Below are positions 1 through 14,062 of a stretch of DNA of 64,000 nt, piece by piece. The notes under the pieces were generated by a model. The model searched no databases. It was not told the DNA's origin and saw only the letters and a program-made list of their open reading frames with translations. Every line of letters starts with the position of its first letter. The stretch's first letter is position 1. Where the stretch lies: assembly GCA_964035545.1 (NCBI GenBank), contig OZ037773.1, positions 8,830,751 to 8,894,750 on the forward strand. Reading direction: 5' to 3'. A program made the translations under genes and the position numbers. This DNA is from Bugula neritina. Lineage: Eukaryota > Bryozoa > Gymnolaemata > Cheilostomatida > Bugulidae.

Positions 1-80
1 AACTTTCTATGGACACAGCTCTATTCTTCCAAGCATGTGCCAAATATTTGAATCCATCATATCTGAATGTTCCACATCTC

Positions 81-88
81 TATAAAAG
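81..88 (+). promoter_or_regulatory. Putative TATA box of secreted-protein gene S1
   Basis: TATAAAAG lies 150 nt upstream of the S1 start codon. The paralogous gene S2 has the same TCTATAAAA core about 120 nt upstream of its own ATG, which supports a shared core promoter. No transcript start is visible. Confidence 0.45.
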
Positions 89-237
89 CTGCTATATATA
101 TTACACATGCTCTTATTTATTAATACATAGTAGGAGTAGCATCAGCGATATAAAATAAATCTTCTAAAAGAAGACTTTTCTTAACTGCCAACTATTTCTA
201 CAGTAAAAATTCAAATTTAACATCAAGATATTGCAAA

Positions 238-1999
238 ATGAAGAAAATAAGTGAAAGATTCCAGTGTTTAGCTTTGATAGTGGGTAAGAGCTTAAATATC
301 GTCATTACAATTTTTTTTTGTTACAAAACAAACAAACAAGCAAAGCAAACAAACAACTGTAGAGATGAAATATAAAAGTATTTAATTAACCCTATACCTC
401 AGAATTTCAGCTGTGGTATAGCCTATAGAACTTAATGCTGTTTAGCTATATTCAACCTTGTATATTCTTCAGCTATATAACTTCTAAACAACTTCTACTC
501 AGTGCAAATCAGTAATTAAATAAACTGATTTATTGCTTGTAGCTTTGTTGATGCTCAACCAGTATGCTGACGCTGCCTCTGATTCATTAGAAGATCGTCT
601 AGTAGACAACTCCCAAATAAGCAGTTACATTCTAAACGCATACAACTTTTCAAACCAATACCTGGTGAGTCACTCGGGTAAATTTTCTCTAAAATGTTGG
701 ATGAAGCGTAGCCAACTTTATCAGCATGATACTGCTTTTAGCAAAATCTGTACAAAAGCATCAAAGATGAAAAACTTTCCATAGTGTGGGTGTATGTTTC
801 AAAGCGCTAACATTTTGACTGCAGCAAACATTCTAGATTATTTCATATTTATTTATTTAGGTAGTTTAATTTATTTCATGGTTGCAGGATTTATACAAGG
901 ACAAAATCGAAAGGTTTAGCATCAAAGACCTATGCCGTCTGAAAAACACTGATTGTCAGCGCATATTTAAAGCACCTAAAGATCTGGTAACCTTATAAAA
1001 AGTTTTTAAAAAAAACTTCAGCTTAAAAATATTGCATATCCAAAATTTATATCTATAGAAACTATTTTGAATTGTTCTAGAATTCCTTAAGATAAATTGC
1101 AATTTCTATAATATAGTAAAATTTTGTTCAGTGTACACTATATAAATCGTGCAAATGTTTTTTCAAATCTTCACTTGTGTTTATTATTAGCAGCTCATTA
1201 TTTACTTTCAAGCTGATGAAAATCTTGGCAGACATTCATCGTGAGGTCTCTTGTTGTATGCTCCAGCAATCTACTCACACAGATAATACGAGTCATGCAG
1301 ATAATACGAGCCATGCAGATATTGCGATGGAATTTCTACAAAACAATGAGCAGACAATCTGCGAGGTTGCCCCAGAGATATGCTCTCTGGATATGACAAT
1401 CAAAAGCCTCCCTAAATGCCAGGAGCCCTGTCCAGGTGAGATAGTTATACGTGTAGTACATCTCAGTATACAATTATTGAGGCGTGTGGTGCATTGCATA
1501 GAGTGTAATAGACAAGTAGCATAGGATAATGTACGTATTTCATAATCCAGAATTAAGTTTGTCGAGATATACATCAGTATAAATATTATAAGCTAAGTTA
1601 AAAATATAAATTATATCAATTTTAAAAAATTATATGTTTTGCTGAAAGTTTAAGTCTTTTAAAGCACTGCTTATTTAGTTTGCCGTTGACACTTGAATTG
1701 CTTCAAATTGCATAATTATTATGATCCTTCTGAAATGTGTAGCCTAAATATTAGATGGCCAAGCTTTGAAAAAAATACAACACGTTCTGAAAATTTATTA
1801 AATTTTAGTTGTGCTAAAGCTTTGTGTGATTTGTTTAGCATTGAGACAAGCTCTATTCTAAGTTAACTTGATATTACATGAACATTATTGTTTTTTATAA
1901 ATTTTTTATTTCTTTGCAGTTCCTGTAAGCATAACCCTCTGCTCCCTGGCCAGAACTGCTAGTTACCATGAATGTATGCTGTCTAGGCAAGAAAAATAA
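238..1999 (+). CDS. S1: small secreted ten-cysteine protein, first of three tandem paralogues
   Basis: Five exons: 238-283, 543-664, 888-986, 1213-1435, 1920-1999. All introns are GT-AG with phases 1,0,0,1, giving 189 aa. The first exon plus the start of the second give a hydrophobic N-terminus (CLALIVALLML) read as a signal peptide. The mature part has ten cysteines: one pair in exon 3 (DLCRLKNTDC), an adjacent CC and four more in exon 4, and two in exon 5 (CSLAR then HECM). Exon 3 is 99 nt in S1, S2 and S3, and the exon 5 motif LCSLAR is almost invariant, which ties the three genes together. S1 alone carries a small repeat, SHADNT twice, after the CC. Known families do not suggest a function; extracellular action is inferred from the signal peptide and cysteines. 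Boundaries are by eye. Confidence 0.75.
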
Positions 2000-2923
2000 A
2001 ATAGACAGCAGTCAGCTATGACAGACTAAAGAATTTTGAAACATGACAAGATTTTTTGTCTCTAAATAACATTAATAATTTAGTTAAACTAAAATAGTTA
2101 AAGATGCCGATTGCAAGCAAATTCTATTTATTTATATTTTTAAACTGATTATGCTTGCTAATGCCAAGCTGTCAGTTTGTCTGGTTGTCTAGTGGTTTTC
2201 AATGCAGCATTTATTTTGAATGTGTCCTCCTTTTTAAATACATGTGTAGTTTATAAATTATTTGTATAAATAAATATTATTATATGAAAAATTCAATAAT
2301 AATTAACTTGCAAATTAAATAAAGGTCATCATAACATCATGCATGGGGCTATGTTATTTTATGCAAAAAATATAACAATTCATTACCTCAAAAAGTAACT
2401 GAAACTTATATATAAATCTCTAAGAATTTTCAAAAAAATTTTGCAAATACTCTTTAAATACTTTTGCTAATAGCCCAGTTGTAAGCAGAAGTCTAAAAAC
2501 TAATGTAATCCCCGCAATAAATTTTTTTCGCATATAATAACAAATTATTTCTGATGGAATTAATTTATTTTACTTGTTGGACTGTACACTGCATAGCCTT
2601 TACTTTGTAAGATGCAAAGAGTTTTATTGACCAACTAACTTATGTCAACTAGTGAGAATATGTAAATAAACATTACGTGATATTGTAGTTTCCATTATTG
2701 TGAGTGTGTGAAGATTTTAAGGTAGCCAATTAAAAATAACTTTTATATAAATTAAAATAATAATGCAGAAATGTTTGTCTTAATAACTAACTTTGTTTAT
2801 ACTTTAGAATGTTCTTTTTGTTTTAAAATGTTATAACTTTTTTTACTAGCATTGAGTATACTCAATTGTAATATAATACAGCTTCAAGCATAATAATGTA
2901 CACGATTAAGTAGCTTGCTGGTC
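2000..2923. other. Spacer between S1 and S2
   Basis: AT-rich spacer with no open frame resembling the neighbouring exons. The S1 stop codon overlaps an AATAAA that could serve as the poly(A) signal. I see no mobile element here. Confidence 0.5.
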
Positions 2924-2930
2924 TATAAAA
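2924..2930 (+). promoter_or_regulatory. Putative TATA box of S2
   Basis: TATAAAA lies 126 nt upstream of the S2 start codon, in the same TCTATAAAA context as in front of S1. Confidence 0.45.
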
Positions 2931-3049
2931 CAGAAATATAAAGCTTTATTCAAAGTTGTGCTGGTAAACACTACAATGATTACATAATCACGTACCCAAT
3001 ACTTATAAATTATACAGGTTAGACTTTGACTATTCATTTCACAATAATA

Positions 3050-3938
3050 ATGGACGTAATGAAGAGTGTCAGATTTTGGTGTCTTGCTTTGGCCATAGGT
3101 GAGAACTAAAATATCAAAAAAATAATTTTAATTTATTTTGTGATTTTAATCGATTATTCTGTTTTGCATGAAAGAAGATAGTTCATACTGGTTGCTTATA
3201 TTTTATATTTTCAGTACCATACCTGCTAAAATATTTTTAATTGAGAAAGTTTTTGAGAGATTTGGGTGGTCTGCATGAAATCGACTTTTTCACTTTAGTT
3301 GTTTGAAAAGTTGACTTTTTACTTGTAAGAGCAAAATAGCTAAAAAGTTTTTTATACTCGTTATAAAAACTTCAGTCCCTAATTATTGCCCAAAAATTGC
3401 GTGTTTATAAACAAAATTGATTTATATAAGACATTTCTGTCATTATAGTTATAGCTATTTTATTTGATCATTATTATTATTTTAAATATTATTGATAATC
3501 TCAGTATAGTATAAGCATTTTAGGTTGCTGTTGTTTGGACCCGAGAGCAAAAACTTACTAGGTTATTGATGTCATACCCCAAAAAATTATTTAATTCAAG
3601 CTACTCTTCTCTATTACACTTTTTGACTGCTTGTTCCCTTGTAGTGGTGCTGGTTAGCCTATCTGCTGATGCTGCCAAGGCTGATGAGACAACCAAGGCT
3701 GCCAAGAAGGCTGCCAATGTCACTGAGGCCACCGTAGCACCGATACCGTCTTTAGAAAACTACTTGAAGGCTAATCATGGCATGTTTAAAAACATGTTAG
3801 AGGTGTACAATGCTATAAGAAAATACTTTGTAAGTTAGTGTTGTAATTATTTTCGTCAGTAGTTTTTTAGTGACAAGGAATTTTGTTGTATATTGTTATG
3901 TATATTGTTATGTATATATATATATATGTATATATGTA

Positions 3939-3986
<48 letters not shown>

Positions 3987-5778
3987 AATATATCTTTACG
4001 AGCTAGCAATTTGATTATAAATAGGTATACGAGAAACATTGTTATTTATTACTTTATTAGGTAAAGTAACTACACTGATATTTCGGGTACCACTGTACCC
4101 ATCTTCAGAGTAGCAATGAATGAAATTCAAAAATTAAATAATTTATATATATACATATATATAAACTAAATAAGTTATTGTAGAGTTTGTATAAAGATAA
4201 AGCACTGAGCTCACACATCAGGGACAAATGCACTCTGAAAACCACTGAGTGTTGGAGAGCCTCCAAGTCTCCAAAAGAAGTTGTAAGTCTCAATGTACTC
4301 ATGAAACTTTACTCTTAACATTTGTACAAGTTCTAAATAGACATTGAGTTGAACTCGAATATATAAATAGAAGTGATCATGGTCAAGTTTAAATTAATTG
4401 CAATGCTGACCCCATCTGATGTTACTCGCTGACGGTATTTCAGATTTGAAGCACATGTTTATTGCCAGCTGAGATAAAAATATATTTAAAATTTACTTTT
4501 GTTTGCGTGCTAGCAAAATGCAATTACTTACTCAAAAACCTTTCCTTTTCATTGAAAATTAAATTTTTGAATAATTTTGCATCAAGTGGACAAAATTAAA
4601 AATAAGCTTTTAATGACTTTATTTTGCCAGCTCATGTAATATACCATATGTATTGTCATGTCAGCTCATGTAATATACCATACCTATTGTCATGTGCGTC
4701 TATGTTTACCATAAGTATTATTGTCTTCAGACAGTTGAGATCTTATCTGCTCTGCACCGGCAATTCCACTGCTGTCTGGTACAACACACCCTCCTCCCTC
4801 ATGACCTGGTACAGTTCATAAACCACAACCAGAACGTAATATGTCTGATGGGGGGAATTCCCGGGTTGTGTGACTCACATGCCCACCTGGTAGATCTCCC
4901 TCACTGTTCTGACCACTGCCCAGGTATATCAACACCATACTATCTGTGTATCATATGATATATTATATGTGGTATTTAATATACATGTAATATATTATGT
5001 GTATTATATAGTTTATTACATATTGTAGTTCAACATGTATAATATTGTTACTGCATGCATACTAGTGTATTTTATGCATTACAAACTGTTTAATTTTACT
5101 AGATTATATTATACATTTATTTTATTTTATTCTAAATTTGCAAAGTTACGTTAAACATACAATTGTAGTTTAGCACATTACCCGCAGTGTTATTTCAACT
5201 GTATTTCATAATTAAATACTTGGTTAGTGAAAGCAAAAGCACATGTAGCAAATAAAGAAGGTTTGAAACTTTTGAAGTGCTTAAACAGATTTATTCAAAG
5301 TGCAAGGATTTAAAAATCCTAAAAATCGCTAACAGTTTATTTGCGAATTTTAATGAAAAATTGGTCTGCATGTGTACATGCAGCTTTAAATAGTTCAGTG
5401 CTGGCCTTGAACATAATTATAGACATTAAAACTAGACATAGAAGTTACAGATAAATATAGAGATTAAAATAGATATAAGGATTACTTGTCTCGCTATACA
5501 AGCATTTATTATAGTTTAGACAATGACATTAGCATTTAAATATGCTCAAGAATTAAAATTATACATATTTGATGTGAGATTCAATGGCTCTACGAACTTT
5601 CAATCCTGCTTTATGATATATTTATGCCAACTTTGATAGTATTTAATTCAACTTAAATACCAAGCTGGATACAATGTATTAAGTACTGTATAACTTTGTA
5701 GTTCCGATAGAGACCACTCTCTGTTCCCTGGCCAGGACTATGAGTTACTATGACTGTATGATGTTTGGACAAGAGTAA
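3050..5778 (+). CDS. S2: small secreted ten-cysteine protein
   Basis: Five exons: 3050-3098, 3645-3829, 4184-4282, 4731-4923, 5702-5778; phases 1,0,0,1; 200 aa. Exon 1 to exon 2 encodes a signal peptide (CLALAIVVLVSLSADA). The second exon is longer than in its neighbours because of an Ala/Lys/Thr-rich stretch (residues about 27-45) before the helical segment PSLENYLKANHGMF. The cysteine pattern matches S1 and S3: RDKC, TTEC, HCC, VIC, GLC, LPHC, HCP, LCSLAR, DCM. The reading frame is intact across all joins. Introns 2 and 3 hold a TA microsatellite and other AT-rich DNA. No known family is recognised. It was probably formed by tandem duplication with S1 and S3. Confidence 0.75.
3913..3983. 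repeat. TA/TATG microsatellite in S2 intron 2
   Basis: Runs of TATATATA interrupted by TATGTATA, directly visible, inside the intron between S2 exons 2 and 3. Confidence 0.95.
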
Positions 5779-6574
5779 TCAGCTTAAAGTTAAAGAGAGG
5801 CAAATGAATGAACGCAACTTTAGCTTTTCATGCTAATTGTTGGTTTTCAATGAACTTCAATATGCTATTGTATTTCTTGATGCAGCGGTGTAAATTGTTT
5901 CAAGGTGTCAACAAAATATAGTTCAATTTAGTGCGCAATGATGTCTAGTGTTATATAAATGTATGCAATACAAGAGATGCGTGAAAATCATTTGAATAGT
6001 AGGTAAATGCTATACATATCACAAAAAAATAAATGATGCCACATATGTCAAATTAACAGATCAAACAATGAAAATATTTGCCTGAAGTTTAAATTGAATT
6101 TCACTGCATCTCAGCAGTCTAAAAATATATTTATATTTTATAAAACAGATTGGCTGGATTTATTAAAACTAAAATTCTAATGTTTTGTGGAAAAAAAGTT
6201 CAAGTCAAAATATATTTTCAATTAGGCAAATAAAAGCTGCCAAAATGTTTTATTAAACATGTTTTGAATTATTTTTCTGTTAACAACTTTAAAATTCAAA
6301 CAAAATTGACTGATAGAAAAGATGGCTCTAACTGTAATGAGTTTGAATATTATATAGCTGTAGTGGTCTGCTCTTGTGCTAAAGTCAACCTAACACTTCA
6401 TACATATAATTATACTCCTATGAACTTACATTATTGCAGTAATTAGTATTGTTAAAATTCCTACAAGTATTATACCTATAGACCAAGCATAATTCAAAGT
6501 CTTGGAGAAACTGAAATATGGGAAAACAGTTATTTGTAAAGTAGTTTTTCTGCTAGAAGGTAGCAAATATTGTG
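5779..6574. other. Spacer between S2 and S3
   Basis: AT-rich spacer of about 0.8 kb. I see no convincing gene, TATA box or mobile element. The open frame around 6264-6446 has no similarity to the neighbouring family. Confidence 0.45.
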
Positions 6575-8395
<1,821 letters not shown>

Positions 8396-8999
8396 CCGTA
8401 AGCAGTCTTTAGAAACCTCATCTCATACTGATGTATATTTATTATTAATAAACTCCAGCATTATAAGCAATTATTTGTTATACTATAAATGAAAAATTTC
8501 AACAGCATAAACCAATAAACAGTGTTGAACAAAGTTGTAATCTTCTGTTTTAGACCCGTAAATACTAGTTATTTCATAAATCTGATATGTGATTTAATAG
8601 TTAATATTTAAATGAAAATTCTGTAATCTATCATAATATTTGAATTACAAGCAACATAATTATGTATTTTTAATATAGTAGCTAAACTGCTTTATACATC
8701 TTTTTTAAAGTTTGATGTGGTCTCAGAAACCATATTAGTTTTTTGTTCTGATTTTTTGACATATAGATTTGCTGATTTAGACTATTTTAAGTTATAGACA
8801 TTTTAGGTAAGTGAAAGTGTATACTTCTTCATGTGCAACAAAGAAAACAATTTAAAAAACCTTTAATCCCTTTGGTTAAGGTTAAAACTCTTTTAAATAT
8901 TTCAACTCGTATAGCTTGAGCAGACTTAAAACAGTACAATACACATGAGTTGTAGCCTAGCTATCTTTAGCTATCAGTAGATCATATTTTCTAAGCATC
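8396..8999. other. Spacer downstream of S3
   Basis: AT-rich, no gene seen. An AATAAA near 8446 (in attaataaactcc) could be the S3 poly(A) signal. Confidence 0.4.
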
Positions 9000-9070
9000 T
9001 ATAAAAAGCAATGCAGCTTTTTAGCTTCTAATGACCTGGATGTAAAAGTTTTGCCGACACTAAAATAGTG
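9000..9070 (+). promoter_or_regulatory. Putative promoter and untranslated first exon of gene D
   Basis: TATAAAAA at 9000-9007 is followed about 63 nt later by a strong donor (GTG|GTAAGT, exon end 9070). The matching acceptor TTGTTGTAG ends at 9851, 21 nt before the gene D ATG. This suggests a short 5' UTR exon and an intron of about 780 bp. It is inferred from motifs only. Confidence 0.35.
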
Positions 9071-9872
9071 GTAAGTATTTTATCATATCTAATCTAATAT
9101 CCTCAAATAAAATTTAGAAACATGTAATTTGTAATTTGGTTACCAACAACTTTATAAAAACATTTTAATGATATGTAAATTTATTCTTGTTTTGTTATTG
9201 CGGATGCAATATATTTATGTATTACATGGTGTAACTAGAAGTATATTCGATAGCAAATATCTGAAACACCACATCCATGGGCCTACACTATAGCTAGCTA
9301 TAGCTGTAGCCATTAGAAAGCTTGTGATAAAGCAGAAAGCTATAGAGCAGTTTTTGGTTTAAGTATAAGAGGCGGTGGATTTATCTTTTATGATCTTTAC
9401 AAAAAATAAAACACTGTGTGCATTGAATTGAAGGTCTTAAACAGTTTTTAAATAGAGTAAGAATATATATGTCTGAGATAGTTTTTTAAATTAACAATCA
9501 AATATTTTTTAACTAAATGTTTTTCATTTATATATTGATTCACTGAAACTAAACTAAACTTATGATACAAATTATCCTAATAGGCATCTTTTAATAATAC
9601 TGAAACATGCATGAGAAAAAACTAAAATTTTGCACCTCAAATACTTAATCTTGTAAGTTTTTTCAACATTTGACACACTTTACAAGATTGCAGCGATGTC
9701 TTACTCAAATAAAATAAGAAAAAATTATTTGGAAACAAAATGCATCAGTTATTCAAAAAATTTTCAAACAATTCCTATAATTCTTTTAATTCTTTTAAAA
9801 GGAAAATTTGACTAATAGTTGTATTCTGTAAAAATCGAAACTTTGTTGTAGATCAGCAGACAGCCGCTGAGA

Positions 9873-12800
9873 ATGGCAAAGCCAAAAGATATTAGGCAGA
9901 TTAAAGTGCTGTCTACAAAGGAAGTTGTGTGTGGATATATGTTACAAAGGTAAAACTCAATTCATACGGGGAGCACAACTTCATAATAAATTGCTGTGTG
10001 TCTTTATTCAATCTGCTATGGTTTTCACTTGCTCAAGAGTGACATAAAATGTAAACTGAAGTAGTGAAAGACTCAATGTTTGAGCAATTTGAAGTTTGAA
10101 CTCTATAATTTCTTGGTAACTGAGTTACTTGTTATAGTTGTTATGCAAGCTTAAACAGTGTAATGCATCAAATGTGTAGCAAACCAATCACTTTAAGGCT
10201 AATAAAATTAGCAAATAACATACTAAATGTTAACGCTAATAAAATGCTTATTCTCTAACTGGGTAGAGGGAGATTATAGGTCTAGGATTTAGCATTCCAA
10301 ATTAATTATAACAATTGTGATACACTGACCCTATAATAATCATGATAAGTAAAAATCATTTCAATTTTTACCTCATTATAAAGACGTGTGATATGTATAT
10401 GTTATGATTTATATAATAGCACTTTAATTTTAACAGCAAATTAATTTTTCAATACACATGTATTGAGTAATATTGTATAGTGCATTGGTTAGTATATAGT
10501 TTTCTATAATCAATACCAAAGGTTGTAGATAAGACAACTTCTCTTGAATTTCTAGATTGTCAGAAGATGCTGACAACTTCTCAAAACAAGTGATGCAATA
10601 TTATGCGGATAAATTTGACTGCTGGACTCTGGATCACCTAGTAAAGCTAAAAGCAAACGTAGAGGATTACCTGCATGCATTTGATTTCCTCCGTGAGTCA
10701 GATATTAAGTAGTTATAAGTTTTGGTGTTAAACTTAACTTGAACAATTTATTAGTTGAATAGAATTAACTTCATTTATAAAGTTACTATATAGATGCTTG
10801 TAAAAAATTGCTAGCTTTAATTAAAGGTAATTGAAATATATCTTTGCTATAATTATTTATTTAATTGATTAAAAAATGAAATTTTGACTGAAATATTTTG
10901 TCAATAACTTCTACTAATAATATAAGTTTTAAGCTCCCCCCCCAATAAAACACTAGTAAAGTAACGCATATGTAACAGACACACAAAAGTCACTTATAGG
11001 ACTGCTTGTCTAACAGGGACTCCCCAGAAAGCATATTTTAGTTGACATATTGCATAATTTAGCAGGATTTAAGAAATTAAGTTACAGGCAGCGTAAGAGT
11101 ATATAACTAGCTATCCTTTCTTACATGAACACTATTTCCAAGAAGTTTGAACCCATGACCTTGTGCTATTTATATTAGGCTGCAGCTGCTACTTATAATA
11201 TATTGATTATTGATATTGATATTGATTACTATTAGAGCATAAACAGTCTAGTGGTCTAGTGGTTAGAGCTTTTGCCTATAAGTAAACAAGAGGTCATGGG
11301 TTCCAGCCCGGACAAACACTATTGGTGATGTTAAGAAAAACATCCAGTCATAATTGCTCCTGTGCCTAATTTAAATAAACCCTTAGCACTTTTTAACAAG
11401 AACTTTTTTCATCACAGGGTTTCTCACATAGATAGCAACTATAAACTTGCATGAGTGATTTCATTAAAGTACAAACATCTTTATTAATACATCACATCAA
11501 CTTTAGACTTGTAGAACTAATGTATACATATGATAAAGTCAAATTTATCTTCAGCCTTGCACAATGCATATTTGTTGGAAAATTTTTTACTTTGCTATAT
11601 AGTGCATGTTGCATTGTTTGATGCCAATCTTTTTACAGTAAAACAGGAGAAGCTTCATGTTGGCAAAGTGCCCAAAGATCTGGACCTCATGACTATGTCA
11701 GAAATTCGACAACACCTGAACAAACATGTCACAGTGACAGCTGTCTCCGAGCTTAAGTTGAACGTAACTTGGTGTGAAGTGACAGCGGTGAGTTTGACTT
11801 GAATGTAACTTAACTGAATTAAGTTTTACTTGAAGTCTGTTGCAAGTTTGGATTGAGTTCTTGAGTATAACGGTTCTATAAGAAATACAAGTTTGGGTTT
11901 TACACGATGTATTCGTTTGCCATAGAGTGAAGAAAATCAATAGAAATAATTATGATAATGTAAGTTTTAATTACATATTATGTTATGTTGAAGCTAAGAA
12001 ATTAATGTGCATGCAGCTAAAGCATTATATTGTGACTCATCTCAATATCAAACTCAAAAACTTATATCAAATTTTCTTCCAATATAAAACCAAAAGTAGC
12101 TACAGTCTATATAGGAAGGTTCCAGCAGATAGTTTTAATACATATAAACTGTCAACTCTAGAAATATTTGTTGAAATTCCAGCTCCTGGAATATGTGACA
12201 AGAGTAGCTTTTGCAATTCTGAACTTTGGTAAAATAAATGAGTCAGTGATGGTTCTGCAGTGGTTCGTAGAGTTCATGACAGGACTACCTATTCTAGAAA
12301 CTTCTGAGGGCTGGGTAAACTTTTACTTTAATTATTTGCAATATATAGCTCTTTCAAAATTTCCATTTTTTATATTAGCTTTTACTAAAATATGTTACCC
12401 ACAACATTGGTTAGGTGTTTTAATTTTTGAAGTTCATCCTTTTGCATAAACAATGCAGTTGTCTAGAAGATAGTGCTAATTCACACATCCTAGGATCTCT
12501 CAAAATTAAAAAATAATTATTTCTATTACTGAAACATCACTATAGTTATACAATTCACCAGTTCTTGTTTGTCATCTATAAGTCCAACGAAATGTTTCTT
12601 ATAATCTTACCATGCCCATTTGTAGAGAGGAGTAACCAGTGTGCTGCTTCGTCTACCTAACTACGCCAGATCATTTGATGAGGAGGAAATAGGGTCATCT
12701 GATGGACCAAAGAGGATTTCCTGTAAACATGTTTCAAGCACCAGTCTTAATATTCAATGTGCTCAAGATAAATCTCAGAGCGCAAAGAAGAGAGCTTCTA

Positions 12801-13096
12801 AAAGAGCTACATCCAAAGTAACATCACGGGACAAAATTGACAAACATCCTTCACAAAAATCTTTGTCAAAAGAATCTTTTTCTAAGAGTAGCTGCAGTAG
12901 ATCCAGCAGTACATTGGTAACCCCATCAGATGAAGCTGTCTTTGAGGCTCCTACATCTAAAACTCCCCCTTCTAGGAGACCGAGATCAAGCTCCAACAAA
13001 GGTGATGCTAATTTAGAACCACCTAAAACTACATCTAAGAAAAGATCTTTCGAGGATATTAAGAAAGGTAGCTCAAGAAAATCCCGCCTCCCTTAG
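9873..13096 (+). CDS. Gene D: unknown protein, helical N-terminal domain plus Ser/Lys-rich tail
   Basis: Five coding exons: 9873-9949, 10556-10692, 11639-11787, 12183-12314, 12626-13096; 321 aa. Residues 1 to about 165 form a mostly helical domain shared with the minus-strand gene Z (14063-17772). Intron positions and phases match, the fourth exon is 132 nt in both, and shared motifs include VPK near the start of exon 3, NVTWCEV against PVTWHQI at its end, and SEGW against TKGW before the last intron. The last exon is low complexity, rich in Ser and Lys (SKSSCSRSSSTLV and similar), basic and probably disordered and nuclear. No known family is recognised. The AG before the ATG is a good acceptor, so translation might start in an upstream exon, but I see no coding sequence there. 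Confidence 0.68.
11240..11457 (+). mobile_element. tRNA-derived SINE, copy 1 (in gene D intron 2)
   Basis: The head resembles an RNA polymerase III promoter: box A-like TCTAGTGGTTAGAG and box B-like GGTTCCAGCCC. A body follows that is shared with 54924-55120 (tattggtgatgtta, catccagtcataattgctcc, tgtgcct). The body motif GATGTTAG..AG.GCATCCAG resembles the conserved core of tRNA SINEs known from molluscs and other invertebrates; that resemblance is from general knowledge. Confidence 0.7.
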
Positions 13097-14062
13097 TACA
13101 CTACTTTAGGTGATATATAGACATCCTAATTTGCTTAGTTTCATTTTGAATGATCAGCAGTTTGAATAGCCTATCTTTGAAAGTATGTTTCAAAATACCT
13201 TTAGTAAAAATAAAGTTTGAACAAATATTTAGGCCAGCAATTGATTTATGCAAATTTAAACACATAAGTATACTTTCATGTGTTTAAGCAGCTTTGTATT
13301 GTAATGATCTGCAGTTTCTAACCTTAAATAATTTAAATGACTATAATATTCCTGTAAACTTTTATGTTTGGCAAAATTAATTGAAGCAAATAAACTACTA
13401 TAAATGAATTAATCAAATGTGCGTTTGAGTCGTATTTTCATATAACTCATCAGTATAATATCCCTTTCCATGAAACAGCTTGTAAAAAAAAGTGCTAAAA
13501 AATAAAGTCGAGAAGCTTAAAAAATTTGTGAAAAAACAGTTTATTAGTTATGTAATGATGCAGTGAAATAAACTTATATTAATTTCTTCCCTTTTTTGTA
13601 AACTAGCAATAAAAGTTGCTGTTCCTTGGATTCATTACACTGATTATTAGTGCAGGTAGCAGCTACTTAAAAATAGCTTATTACATAAAAGCATTTCACC
13701 AGAATTGAGTAATTTAATTTACGCATGACACAAGTATGTTGCATGAAGTTGCCTGTCATTGGTCAATTTACAAAGGCATTCTATTTACCAGCCAATAGAA
13801 GCTAAGTACACAGTTTTCATTAGCTTAAACTTTGAGAACTACAAAATTCGTATAAAACAACTTTTTGCAACCAGCAAACCTAATAGTTAAAACAAAGAAT
13901 GAATTTATGTTGATTAGTGGCAGCATGTGTTTTATTCACCATACAGAAGAAATAGCATTAGATGTCCGCCAATCAATTATTATGTCAATAGAGAAACCAA
14001 CAAAAAGAATTGCTATAGCTGAAGCCAGTTAGTTGCCTTCTGCTAGACTTGGGAGATAGAGT
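13097..14062. other. Convergent 3' region between genes D and Z
   Basis: Roughly 1 kb of AT-rich DNA between two facing stop codons. AATAAA near 13208 could end gene D, and TTTATT near 13931 (AATAAA on minus) could end gene Z. No other gene is seen. Confidence 0.5.

Noticed and set aside
9873-12314. Similarity of the D/Z domain to the telomere-protein TRFH or TIN2 fold
   Set aside because: Only a vague all-helical resemblance. No diagnostic motif could be aligned, so no name is given.
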